A stretch of 53,831 nucleotides of DNA from Candidatus Kaiserbacteria bacterium (GTDB taxonomy: Bacteria > Patescibacteriota > Minisyncoccia > Phycocordibacterales > JABAAK01): positions 1-53,831 of the forward strand of contig JAPOOC010000004.1 in assembly GCA_026713605.1 (NCBI GenBank), read 5' to 3'. A program made the translations under genes and the position numbers. Below are positions 27,854 through 36,667 of the stretch, in pieces. Under the pieces are notes generated by a model, which was not told the origin of the DNA, searched no databases, and was given only the letters and a program-made list of their open reading frames with translations. The number at the start of each line of letters is the position of its first letter. The stretch's first letter is position 1.

Positions 27854-27913
27854 TTTTGTATGCCCACACCTCACCTGAGGTGATTATACAAGGAAAACGC
27901 ACCTTGTTCCTTG

Positions 27914-28410
27914 TTAATGAGACCACTGCCTATCCCTCTTCTTCTGACCGTGTCGCCTCTTATGATCCATACGGCTTTGTGCTGCCCGGTTTCGTTTGCG
28001 CTGTATTTTTTCCCTTTTCCTCTCTCTTTCCTCTTCTGATTTTTCATTTGGGTGAGGGTTCAGCACCTTTTCAATTGCATTATTCAATCGCTTGAAAGCG
28101 GCTTTCTCATTCTGTTCTTACTCTTAAATTGTTTTGCGCGTATGATAATATCTCCCGCTTCATTCATTTTCACAAGAGCGTTAAGTGCGTCCGCCCTGTC
28201 CTGAACTTCCGGACTCAGGTACATAATGTTAACACGCATATCAACAGCTGTTTTGTTTCTGTTTACATTTTGTCCACCGCTTTTTGAGCCAGGGTTAATC
28301 GGGGTGAGGACAATATCCCTATCTCGCAAATGCGCTAAATGCGGATACTTCTTATACTCCGCAACCGCTCTGTGCTCAACACGATTAAGGTTAAAAAACT
28401 TACTCTTCAT
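27914..28410 (-). pseudogene. ArfB/YaeJ-like RF-1 domain (GGQ) protein with an apparent 1-nt frameshift
   Basis: Frame 0 (28084..28410): IVLTPINPGSKSGGQNVNRNKTAVDMRV...GDIIIRAKQFKSKNR then PLSSD*. The -1 frame continues NEKAAFKRLNNAIEKVLNPHPNEKSEEEREKREKIQRKRNRAAQSRMDHKRRHGQKKRDRQWSH*. Confidence 0.85.
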
Positions 28411-28467
28411 AATACTACACATAGTATGCTCTGGTATTTCAGATCTATTGTGTGGTGTGTGGAAAAA

Positions 28468-28505
28468 CAATACAGCCCCGAGGATTACTCCTCAGGGCTG
28501 TATTG
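28468..28505 (-). terminator. intrinsic terminator of the 28562 gene
   Basis: Minus strand CAATACAGCCCTGAGGAGTAATCCTCGGGGCTGTATTGTTTTT; 11+5 bp stem. Confidence 0.85.
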
Positions 28506-28561
28506 CTGTACTGTAATATCGTTTTCAGATAGGTAGCACCTAGTCACAGTTTCGTTCAGGA

Positions 28562-29665
28562 TTACTGCAGACGAAAAAGGTTTTTGAAGAAATTAGCGAT
28601 CTTCTTGAAAAGGTTGGTGAAAAAGTTTCCGGAGGTACTTTCGCCACCATCTTTCCCGTCTTGATCGTTCCGGATAATCTCTCCATTATTCCCTGCGTCA
28701 GAGTTAGATCCTGTTGCAACTGTGTTCTTCGGTGTTACACAATCTGTAACGGTAATCTTACCAAGTGCATTAGGTGTAATGCTGTTGATAAGGTTTCTTG
28801 TTTGCGCGTCTACCACCCCGGTGACCGGGATATGGTACGCTGACTGAAAACGCTCCAACGCTGCAAGTGTTCGCGGACCGAAATATGAAGTTTCCTGTCC
28901 GGGTGAACCTGCGCCAATTGTTGCAAGCGTGAAGCCGTTTCGGTTCAGAAACTGTTGTAAGTTCTTAACCGTTGGACCACACGAATCACAACCAAAGTCG
29001 TCAGTGGTGTTTCCTGTCAGTGCTGCGATTTGCTGTTGTAACACAGCAACTTGCCTTTGGAGATCAGCAATGTTTCGCATAATCGTGTCCTGTTTTCTGG
29101 TGGCATGCCTTTTGTCAGTTTGTACCGCTGTAACAACACGAGTGGTGTCAACAGGGTGTCCGACAAAGACAACCTCCAAATCCGGCGTGAGGTACGAAGT
29201 CACCTTCGTAACAACCGCATCAGAGGTTGATGGGTACCCAGAGAAGACGGTCTCCAAGTCAGGAGCAGAGTAGTGTACTTTGCTCGTAACTGGAAAACGC
29301 AACTCCGACCGAACCATAAAGGTTTCTGATGCAGGTACTTCCGCAACATATACCACAGCTTCTGAAGAAGTAGGCAGGTTGCGTACAACCTGGCTTGACT
29401 CCTTCGCAGCAACAGTAGTGTGTGGATGACCCACAAAAACAACCTCTGCGTCAGGGATAGTAAGAGAGACATGCTGCACGACAGTAGTCGGTGCAGGAGT
29501 GTTCTCAAATACGGTCTCTAAGCTCGGAGCAGTGTAAGAAACACTGCGTGCAACCGGGAAAAACAGTTCTGATTGTGCGAATACTTTACTACCCACCAAA
29601 GGGGTAGCAACACAAACAATAACCGCTACGATAATCAGTAACGAGTTTTTACACGCGTTACTCAT
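28562..29665 (-). CDS. exported repeat protein with C-terminal peptidoglycan-binding domain
   Basis: Signal peptide; four degenerate repeats (Y/L)(T/S).P(D/S)(L/A)E(T/V)VF.G.P; QQFLNRNGFTLATIGAGSPGQETSYFGPRTLAALERFQSAYHIPVTGVVDAQTRNLI. Confidence 0.85.
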   Translation of the reverse strand: MSNACKNSLLIIVAVIVCVATPLVGSKVFAQSELFFPVARSVSYTAPSLETVFENTPAPTTVVQHVSLTIPDAEVVFVGHPHTTVAAKESSQVVRNLPTSSEAVVYVAEVPASETFMVRSELRFPVTSKVHYSAPDLETVFSGYPSTSDAVVTKVTSYLTPDLEVVFVGHPVDTTRVVTAVQTDKRHATRKQDTIMRNIADLQRQVAVLQQQIAALTGNTTDDFGCDSCGPTVKNLQQFLNRNGFTLATIGAGSPGQETSYFGPRTLAALERFQSAYHIPVTGVVDAQTRNLINSITPNALGKITVTDCVTPKNTVATGSNSDAGNNGEIIRNDQDGKDGGESTSGNFFTNLFKKIANFFKNLFRLQ

Positions 29666-29898
29666 AATATAGTTAGTTAGATTAATAATAGGTGAAAGAG
29701 CGCAAAAAGAACGGTACAAGGGTCAGCAGAAAGAGGTATGGTGTGTACTGCTTTCTGGCATAAACTACCTTTATTTTGCCATATTTTACCAAAATAGGCA
29801 AGTTGACAAAATAGAGAAATATAGCATAAAAGATAGCAAAAAAAGCAATAAAATAAAGGTTTTTTGCAATACATCGGGTAATAAGCAATAGCATATAT

Positions 29899-29927
29899 TT
29901 GACAATAAAGCAATTATTATATATAAT
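29899..29927 (+). promoter_or_regulatory. consensus sigma70-type promoter
   Basis: TTGACA-N17-TATAAT, both hexamers exact consensus. Confidence 0.9.
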
Positions 29928-29950
29928 TATAGCAATGTAAGTCGTGTTTT

Positions 29951-30016
29951 ATGGTGTGTGGTTCGTTGGTCTATTACAATAATTGTTAAAGCTTAAAGCA
30001 GAGAACCACACACCAT
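29951..30016 (+). repeat. perfect 14-bp inverted repeat in the 5' leader of the 30085 gene
   Basis: ATGGTGTGTGGTTC (29951-29964) and GAACCACACACCAT (30003-30016), 38-nt loop. Confidence 0.92.
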
Positions 30017-30084
30017 GGTTGGAAAAATCAAAAAAAATTGAAAAAAGACCTCCCGCGTTTGGGATAGGCAAAAAGGAGAAAGAA

Positions 30085-31416
30085 ATGAAAAGTTTAAAGG
30101 GAATTTTTATCGTTTTGATCGCCATCGTGGCGACCATAATTGTGGGTTGTGACAACATGTCCAACCCGGTCTCACCCTCACCAGCAACCCCCACAACAAT
30201 GGGGGAACTGAAACAGGCAGCCACAACTCGCGCCGGCGGAATCAGCGCCGAAGGAGTTGAGGTTGTCAGCGGCGGCTCCGCCGCCGCCCCCAGCATCGTC
30301 AAGCAGATCGATGCTGAAGGCACACTCACCGTTTCTCTGTCTCACATTGAGACAGAAGAAGATGGCGACGAAATCATCGCCATCACCGCAAAAAGCGGAC
30401 AATTTGTCGGAAACGACAAATTCCGCTTCTACGCGGGTGGACGGTACCTCGGTAGGGTCACCCTGCCAGAGGACGCGGTCCTCATAGAGCTGCACATCCG
30501 CATGGATGATGCAGATCTCGGAACCGGGGAGAGCAACATTGAGGTCGAGGTCTCCCGCAACGGCAGAATCATCGCCGACGCGGAACTCGCCCTTGACCGG
30601 GCAATCCCCGGCCCTCGTCTTGAAGAAGCCAGAATCGGCGAATTCGCCGATGAGGTCGTCCTCGTATTCTCCGAAGATGTTGACGCTTTCCACGCCATCA
30701 AGGACAACCTCCGGGTTGTCAATGGCAGTGGCGAGGTGTTACAGATTCGGAGTTTCGGCGAAAACGCAGATGAGATCACACTCATCATGCGAAAAGATCT
30801 CAGCGTCGGCGAGTACACCATCACCTACAGCGGTGAAGGTGGACTTGAGTCGCTAAGTGGCGAACCTCTTCGCCAGTTCTCAACCACGCTGGTGGTTGGG
30901 GACGGAGATGCGGCTGACGAAGAGCCAACCGAAGACACGGCCGTATGGAAGACCATCCCCCACGGGCTATATAGCTCAGGGGATCAATTCCTGGTCGCCC
31001 TTGACGCCTTCGGCTACCTCCCGAGCAATTGGACTCGGGAGATCCTTGGAACGATCATGTTCCAAGTCCAGAGTGAGGTCGGCACCACCGACCTCTACCG
31101 CGTAACCGCGGCAGATCTCGGACTGAACGCGCCTTACTCGGCGAAGGATATTATCCTCGCTGTGGCAGGCGCCGGGTACCAACTGGTGCCAAGCGAGACG
31201 GCAGCGCAGCTCCGCCTCCTCATGCCGGAGCAGCCAGTAGGGGAAACCTTGCTGGTCGTGTCCGGCCCGCTGAACCGCCCCGGGCAAACGAGCAAATATA
31301 TGCTCGCCCTCGGCGGCGGCAACGCGGAACACCCCGGCAAACACCTGTTTGCCGTGGGTGTTGAAGAAACCCTGAACTCCGGGGAGTACCCGGAGTTCAT
31401 CGTGACCAAACAATAA
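30085..31416 (+). CDS. lipoprotein: SwmB/Ig-like domain plus C-terminal domain shared with the 31634 gene
   Basis: MKSLKGIFIVLIAIVATIIVGC lipobox; AAAAAGGAG SD; ARIGEFADEVVLVFSEDVDAFHAIKDNLRVVNGSG...; C-terminal WKTIPHGLYSSGD...ILGTIMFQ...SETAAQLRLLMPEQPVGETLLVVS. Confidence 0.85.
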   Translation: MKSLKGIFIVLIAIVATIIVGCDNMSNPVSPSPATPTTMGELKQAATTRAGGISAEGVEVVSGGSAAAPSIVKQIDAEGTLTVSLSHIETEEDGDEIIAITAKSGQFVGNDKFRFYAGGRYLGRVTLPEDAVLIELHIRMDDADLGTGESNIEVEVSRNGRIIADAELALDRAIPGPRLEEARIGEFADEVVLVFSEDVDAFHAIKDNLRVVNGSGEVLQIRSFGENADEITLIMRKDLSVGEYTITYSGEGGLESLSGEPLRQFSTTLVVGDGDAADEEPTEDTAVWKTIPHGLYSSGDQFLVALDAFGYLPSNWTREILGTIMFQVQSEVGTTDLYRVTAADLGLNAPYSAKDIILAVAGAGYQLVPSETAAQLRLLMPEQPVGETLLVVSGPLNRPGQTSKYMLALGGGNAEHPGKHLFAVGVEETLNSGEYPEFIVTKQ

Positions 31417-31429
31417 CTTGTTCTTTTTG

Positions 31430-31451
31430 AGGCGCGCCTTACGGCGCGCCT
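31430..31451 (+). terminator. intrinsic terminator
   Basis: AGGCGCGCC-TTAC-GGCGCGCCTTTTT. Confidence 0.9.
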
Positions 31452-31519
31452 TTTTCTATGCAGAAAAAACCACACGAAAACCACCAAGTACTGGCTTTCC
31501 TACACTATTACCTAAATAT

Positions 31520-31548
31520 TGGACAAATCAAGGGTTTTCGTGTATAAT
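31520..31548 (+). promoter_or_regulatory. sigma70-type promoter
   Basis: TGGACA-N17-TATAAT. Confidence 0.8.
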
Positions 31549-31559
31549 TAAAGCAAATG

Positions 31560-31603
31560 GTGTGTAGTGTAATTGTTCGTTAACAAAGACGAAAACTACA
31601 CAC
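31560..31603 (+). repeat. 9-bp inverted repeat in the 5' leader of the 31634 gene
   Basis: GTGTGTAGT (31560-31568) and ACTACACAC (31595-31603), nested TTCGT..ACGAA. Confidence 0.85.
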
Positions 31604-31633
31604 TACCAACTTAAGGAAAAAAGGAGAACTGAA

Positions 31634-32299
31634 ATGAGAAAAATTTTTCTCATGGTAGCCATGACCTTGGTTGCCATCACAATTGGCTGCGGCGACGCAG
31701 TCAACCCCGTCGCAGAAAGCGACGAAGACCCTCGCTGGATCCAAGAAGAGGGTGCCCATACTTTCAGTGTGGACACCGAAACCACGACCACGATCCGGGG
31801 CGGCACATGGATGACCGTCCCCCACGGGCTCCTTGACTCTGGCGATGACCACATGAACGCCCTCATCAATGAGGGCTTCAGAGTGGATCACCAAGGCGAG
31901 AGAATTTTTGGAACAATCATGTTCCAAACGGCCAAGGAAGAGGGTGAAACAACCCTCGGGCGTGTGAAAATCGCCGACCTGTTCCCAGAAGGGACAGGGT
32001 CGGTAACGCCGCAGGAGATCTACGACGCCGTCCGGCGAAGTGAGATCTTCGAGCCAGCACTGCCGGAGACGGCAGCACAAGTCCGGAGGCTGTACACCAA
32101 CCAACCGGCAGGGGAAACCTTGCTGGTGGTGTCCCACCGCATGAATGCGGTGAAGAGTGAAGAGAAGTGGCAATTCGCTCTTTACAACAGCGGTACTGGC
32201 GACGAGCCAGTACAGGGGCTTCGGTCAATCCAGATGTCCGAAAAGCTGGACTCGGACATCGTTGAAGTTGTCGTTGCCGTCAAAAGCAGCGACGAGTAG
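31634..32299 (+). CDS. lipoprotein paralogous to the C-terminal domain of the 30085 gene
   Basis: MRKIFLMVAMTLVAITIGC lipobox; WMTVPHGLLDSGD...IFGTIMFQ...PETAAQVRRLYTNQPAGETLLVVS. Confidence 0.85.
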   Translation: MRKIFLMVAMTLVAITIGCGDAVNPVAESDEDPRWIQEEGAHTFSVDTETTTTIRGGTWMTVPHGLLDSGDDHMNALINEGFRVDHQGERIFGTIMFQTAKEEGETTLGRVKIADLFPEGTGSVTPQEIYDAVRRSEIFEPALPETAAQVRRLYTNQPAGETLLVVSHRMNAVKSEEKWQFALYNSGTGDEPVQGLRSIQMSEKLDSDIVEVVVAVKSSDE

Positions 32300-32318
32300 G
32301 TAGTTTGAACTCTTTAAC

Positions 32319-32340
32319 GGCGCGCCTTATACGGCGCGCC
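32319..32340 (+). terminator. intrinsic terminator
   Basis: GGCGCGCC-TTATAC-GGCGCGCCATTTTT. Confidence 0.88.
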
Positions 32341-32425
32341 ATTTTTATACACAGAAAAACAAAGCAAACACAAGAAAAGCACCGTTTGCACAGGGCAAGA
32401 ACAGTGTGCTACTATATATACCATT

Positions 32426-33214
32426 ATGGCAAACAACAAAGACATCGCCCAAGAGATAGAACGGGTTGGGGGGCACTACGCCGTAACAAATCGGTACCGG
32501 CACCCGTCTTTGGGATCTATGATTGAAGGGAAGAAAGGCAATCAAGCAGTTTTTTCTCTTGAAAAAGTAACAGATCTGCTGGAAAAAACACTTGCCTTTG
32601 TTGAAGAGTGTGGTAAAAAAGGACACATCATACTGTTTGTTGCCACGCGCCAGGAGACGGTTGACTTAGTAAAGCAGACAGCAGAAAACCTCTCACTACC
32701 GTACATGCTCAATCGCTGGATCGGCGGCACCCTATCAAACTTCACCAACATCAAGGGGCGAATCAACAAAATGAGCACTATGCAGAAAGAAAAGGAGGAG
32801 GGCGCATGGACAAAGTACACAAAGAAAGAGAAGGTGCTATTAAATCGAGAGCTGGCAAAACTGGAAAACCGATTCACTGGCATCGCGGCATTGACTGAGT
32901 TGCCAAAGGCAATATTTATACTTGACACCCGAAAGGAAAGCATAGCGGTAAAGGAGGCAAACGGTGCGAAGGTGCCGGTCATCGGGTTTTCTACCGCCAA
33001 TGCGGATATACACCGCATACAACACCCTATCATAGCGAACATACACTCACGGCAAGCGGTCACCTACATTCTCAGCTTGGTTGAGGAGGCGTACAAGAAA
33101 GGGGCGAGCAACAAAGAAAAAGAGGTACCGCCTGCCGACAGCAAAAAGACAGATGGTGGAAATAGCGGTATGAGTCAGGAAAAAGCAGGTACTATACCTA
33201 CTAAACAGGTATAA
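32426..33214 (+). CDS. rpsB: 30S ribosomal protein S2
   Basis: GGHYAVTNRYRHPSLGSMIEGKKGNQAVFSLEKV; MLNRWIGGTLSNFTNIKGRI; FILDTRKESIAVKEAN. Confidence 0.95.
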   Translation: MANNKDIAQEIERVGGHYAVTNRYRHPSLGSMIEGKKGNQAVFSLEKVTDLLEKTLAFVEECGKKGHIILFVATRQETVDLVKQTAENLSLPYMLNRWIGGTLSNFTNIKGRINKMSTMQKEKEEGAWTKYTKKEKVLLNRELAKLENRFTGIAALTELPKAIFILDTRKESIAVKEANGAKVPVIGFSTANADIHRIQHPIIANIHSRQAVTYILSLVEEAYKKGASNKEKEVPPADSKKTDGGNSGMSQEKAGTIPTKQV

Positions 33215-33216
33215 CT

Positions 33217-33798
33217 ATGGCAGACATAGCAACTATAAAGAAACTCAGAGATGAGACCGGACACGCAATAGCAAAGTGCAAGGAGGCGCTAGAGGAGTCG
33301 GGTGGTGATATGGAAAAAGCACGAGAAGTACTAAGAGAGAAAGGCGCACTTGCCGCCCAAAAGAAAGCAGATCGTGACCTCGGGTCAGGGGTAGTGCAGT
33401 CGTACATACACACCACAAATCGTATCGGCACAATGGTTGAGTTGCTATGTGAAACTGACTTTGTCGCGCGTAACGAGGAGTTCGTTACGCTTGCGCGGGA
33501 TATTGCCATGCACTGCGCCGCGTTTCAACCGCAATACCTCGCGCGGGATAGCATGCCTGCGGAGGTCTTGGAGCAGATAACGGCTGAGTTGCAGGAGGGA
33601 GCAGATGCCGACAAGCCAGCCGAGGTGCGAGAAAAGATCGTGCAAGGTATGCTTGATGCGAAACTAAAGGAGGTCGTACTGCTGGAACAAGCATTTGTAA
33701 AAGATGACTCCCGAACCATCACACAATTGATTGAAGAGGCGGTGCAAAAGTTCGGTGAGCGCGTAGAGGTCGGTCGGTTCGTGGTTTGGGTGCTATAG
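33217..33798 (+). CDS. tsf: elongation factor Ts
   Basis: IKKLRDETGHAIAKCKEALEESGGDMEKAREVLREKGALAAQKKADRDLGSGVVQSYIH; VELLCETDFVARNEEF. Confidence 0.96.
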   Translation: MADIATIKKLRDETGHAIAKCKEALEESGGDMEKAREVLREKGALAAQKKADRDLGSGVVQSYIHTTNRIGTMVELLCETDFVARNEEFVTLARDIAMHCAAFQPQYLARDSMPAEVLEQITAELQEGADADKPAEVREKIVQGMLDAKLKEVVLLEQAFVKDDSRTITQLIEEAVQKFGERVEVGRFVVWVL

Positions 33799-33817
33799 GT
33801 GAGGGTATACTGTGGAT

Positions 33818-34312
33818 ATGGATACCGCTGAGATCATCGCCTACTCCTTTTTTGTAACAGCAGGGGTAACCACCCTATACCTGATACTCCTCGCAATAGA
33901 AACAAAAAGAGGAATTCGACTCGGAAGAAAGTTTCGGCAGTATATGGATCAAAAAGTGACCACGGTCGCAAAACGGCTGGGGAAAAATGCCACCTTGGTC
34001 AACACGCTCTATGAGCGAGGGGTTGATGAGGTTGAAAAAGACCTGATTGATCCGGTCGCTAAGCCGATTATAGAAACGCAGCACCAATATACAAAACTAA
34101 AAACCGGTGAGCGGGAAATTGTGTACACCGGGAAAAGAGGGGTATCACCGCACTTGCAGAAGATAGTGGATCTCCATAAAAAAAGCAAGAAAAAGAAACG
34201 GCGAAGAAAGAAAAAGCGAAAAGGAGAAAAGCAGCTCCAGCCACAAAAACAACCAGCGCAGCCGGAACAATCGCCGGAAGGCGAAGAAAGCAAGCGGCAT
34301 GATGAGCAGTAG
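33818..34312 (+). CDS. single-TM protein with polybasic C-terminal half
   Basis: TM AYSFFVTAGVTTLYLILLAIE; KKSKKKKRRRKKKRKGEKQLQPQKQ tail. Confidence 0.65.
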   Translation: MDTAEIIAYSFFVTAGVTTLYLILLAIETKRGIRLGRKFRQYMDQKVTTVAKRLGKNATLVNTLYERGVDEVEKDLIDPVAKPIIETQHQYTKLKTGEREIVYTGKRGVSPHLQKIVDLHKKSKKKKRRRKKKRKGEKQLQPQKQPAQPEQSPEGEESKRHDEQ

Positions 34313-34889
34313 AATACCCAAAACATTTTTTGCGGTGCCAACCGTGCAACTGGCGAAAGATCTGTTGGGGTGTGTGCTCATGCGGGAAACGGAGACAGGA
34401 CGGATGGCAGGCACCATCGTTGAGACCGAAGCGTACACCGAAGACGACGCGGCATCCCATTCGTTTGGGGGCAGGCGGACGAAACGAAACGCAATGATGT
34501 TTGCAAGTGCCGGACATGCGTATGTCTATGTGTCGTACGGTATACACCACTGTTTAAACATCGTCTCAGAGAGTATGGGGCAGGGGTGCGCGGTATTAAT
34601 CCGAGCAGTGATGCCAACAGAGGGCATCGCACAAATGCGAAAAAATCGTGGCGATGTGTCGGACACGCTACTGACAAACGGTCCGGGCAAGTTGTGTCAG
34701 GCATTTGGGATTACCGGAGAACACAATGGCATTGACATGACGGACGCGGGGTCACCGCTGTATGTAGTACCAAGAGAAGAAAAAGCAATAAGCATCAGAG
34801 CAACGCCAAGGATTGGCATCACAAAAGCAAAAAGCAAAAAATATCGATTTTTACGCAAAGAGCAACCACACAACCGACCAAGCCACTGA
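34299..34889 (+). CDS. 3-methyladenine DNA glycosylase (AAG/MPG family)
   Basis: LAKDLLGCVLMRE; IVETEAYTEDDAASHSFGGRRTKRNAMMFASAGHAYVYVSYGIHHCLNIVSE; GPGKLCQAFGI. Confidence 0.93.
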   Translation: MMSSRIPKTFFAVPTVQLAKDLLGCVLMRETETGRMAGTIVETEAYTEDDAASHSFGGRRTKRNAMMFASAGHAYVYVSYGIHHCLNIVSESMGQGCAVLIRAVMPTEGIAQMRKNRGDVSDTLLTNGPGKLCQAFGITGEHNGIDMTDAGSPLYVVPREEKAISIRATPRIGITKAKSKKYRFLRKEQPHNRPSH

Positions 34890-34910
34890 AAATGCTGTAC
34901 CATAGATACT

Positions 34911-35492
34911 ATGCACAGGTTTATTGCATTAGATGTAGAGTCAACAGGGGTAGATTTTTGTTCGTCGCAGGTTATTCAGTGTGGGGCAATATTTTTAGAT
35001 GAAAAAATGCAAGCAGTCGGTTCGCGGGAGTGGGATATTAAGTACATATCAGAAAAGTTTTCGTGGGACGCCGATGCCGAAGAGGTACACGGCATCAGTA
35101 TGGAGCAGGCAAAGACACACGGAGTCGCGCCAGAAGTTTTCTTAAAAGAATTTGAGCAGGAAATTGTGAAACGGTATGGTATCAGTGAGGACATTGAGCT
35201 ACATATTGTCGCCGCAAACGCTCATTTTGATTATTTAATGCTACAGCGACTATGGGATGCCTACCGATCTGACACCGCGCTACCCCTGTCAAGACGGATG
35301 ATGGACATCACCGCGCTAGCATTGGCAGCACTGGGAGTAGCGGGGATGAGTACCACACTTGAGGTGCTGGGGATTGAAGAAGAGGAGAACAAGCGGCACT
35401 CAGCACTATACGATGCAGAACTGCACCTGCAAGTATTTCGCGCATTATTAGGAGTGCTACAGCAGGAGGGAGTATCACTTGTACTCAAATAA
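34911..35492 (+). CDS. DnaQ-like 3'-5' exonuclease
   Basis: FIALDVESTGVDFCSSQVIQCGAI; HIVAANAHFDYLMLQ; RHSALYDAELHLQVF. Confidence 0.88.
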   Translation: MHRFIALDVESTGVDFCSSQVIQCGAIFLDEKMQAVGSREWDIKYISEKFSWDADAEEVHGISMEQAKTHGVAPEVFLKEFEQEIVKRYGISEDIELHIVAANAHFDYLMLQRLWDAYRSDTALPLSRRMMDITALALAALGVAGMSTTLEVLGIEEEENKRHSALYDAELHLQVFRALLGVLQQEGVSLVLK

Positions 35493-35561
35493 TCGTACAA
35501 ACTTTTCGCGGAACACACGACACGCCCTGCCAGCGCATCGGCAGGAGCGACGCATAGGTGG

Positions 35562-35567
35562 TATACT
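35562..35567 (+). promoter_or_regulatory. extended -10 (TGGTATACT) 9 nt before the trpS ATG
   Basis: GGTGGTATACTGATAAGAGTATGGG. Confidence 0.65.
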
Positions 35568-35576
35568 GATAAGAGT

Positions 35577-36578
35577 ATGGGTACAAAGCGGATTTTGACA
35601 GGACTACAGCCGACAGGAGCGCTACACATAGGAAACTACTTTGGGGCAGTGCGACAGATGGTGGAGCTGCAAGAGGTAGGAGAACTCTACTTCTTTATTG
35701 CCGACCTGCACGCACTGACGGACTTAAGTGATGAGCGGACGCAACAGAGCAGCGCGCAACGGCAGGAGAACAGCCGACACCTGCTTGCAGCGAGCATTGC
35801 ACTGGGAATAGATCCAAAAAGAACAATCGTATATCGGCAATCAGATTTCCCGCAAATAACCGAATTAATGTGGATCATCAGCTGCATGCTCAAGCATACC
35901 TTTTTAACAACCGGGCATGCGTACAAGGACGCAGTGCAAGAGCAACAAGATGTCGGGCTGGGAGTATTTTTGTATCCCGCTCTCATGGCGGCAGACATAT
36001 TAATTGCCAACGCCGAGATAGTGCCGGTAGGACAAGATCAAGCACAGCATGTAGAGCTAACTCGGGAGATGGCACGCAAGTTTAACCACATCGCCGGCGA
36101 AGCATACTTCACAGAGCCACAAGAGCAGATACAACAGGCAGTTGCAGTCATTCCCGGTCTTGATGGTAAGAAAATGAGCAAGTCAAAAGGGAACACGCTA
36201 CCAATTTTTGCTGACGAAGAGGTGTTGCGCAAGCAGATAATGAGCATCGTAACCGACTCAACGCCACAAGGCGAGCCGATTAATCCAGAGACCTGTTTGC
36301 CATGCGTATATCTTGAGAAGATAATGCCACAGGAAGAGTACGGCACGATAGCAAACCGCTGCACAACTGGGAACATTTCGTACAAAGAGTTAAAGGAGCT
36401 TCTGGTGGAGCAGTACGGTAGGTATTTTAAGGATGCGCGGGAGCAGTATGAAAAACTAATTGATGACAAAAAGCATCTTGAAAAAGTACTGGAACGCAAC
36501 AGAAAACACTTGGACGCCCATTTTACAAAACAACTCACAAAGGTAAAACAGGTACTTGGTGTTTTGTCCGGATCATAA
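35577..36578 (+). CDS. trpS: tryptophanyl-tRNA synthetase
   Basis: RILTGLQPTGALHIGNYFGAVRQMV; DQAQHVELTREMARKFN; KMSKSKGNTLPIF. Confidence 0.96.
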   Translation: MGTKRILTGLQPTGALHIGNYFGAVRQMVELQEVGELYFFIADLHALTDLSDERTQQSSAQRQENSRHLLAASIALGIDPKRTIVYRQSDFPQITELMWIISCMLKHTFLTTGHAYKDAVQEQQDVGLGVFLYPALMAADILIANAEIVPVGQDQAQHVELTREMARKFNHIAGEAYFTEPQEQIQQAVAVIPGLDGKKMSKSKGNTLPIFADEEVLRKQIMSIVTDSTPQGEPINPETCLPCVYLEKIMPQEEYGTIANRCTTGNISYKELKELLVEQYGRYFKDAREQYEKLIDDKKHLEKVLERNRKHLDAHFTKQLTKVKQVLGVLSGS

Positions 36579-36667
36579 GATCAGCGACAGTGTTTTTATG
36601 CTTCGCGCAGTAATGTTATGCCAATCACACTTGCCAAACAGGACTGTTGGGGGTATAGTTATACATA

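Noticed and set aside
28084-28410. Programmed -1 frameshift at the ArfB junction as the preferred explanation
   Set aside because: No X_XXY_YYZ slippery heptamer at AACAGAATGAGAAAG; indel or assembly error is simpler.
31430-32340. GGCGCGCC palindromes as recombination or restriction landmarks
   Set aside because: Each pair forms a terminator stem followed by a T-tract directly after a stop codon.
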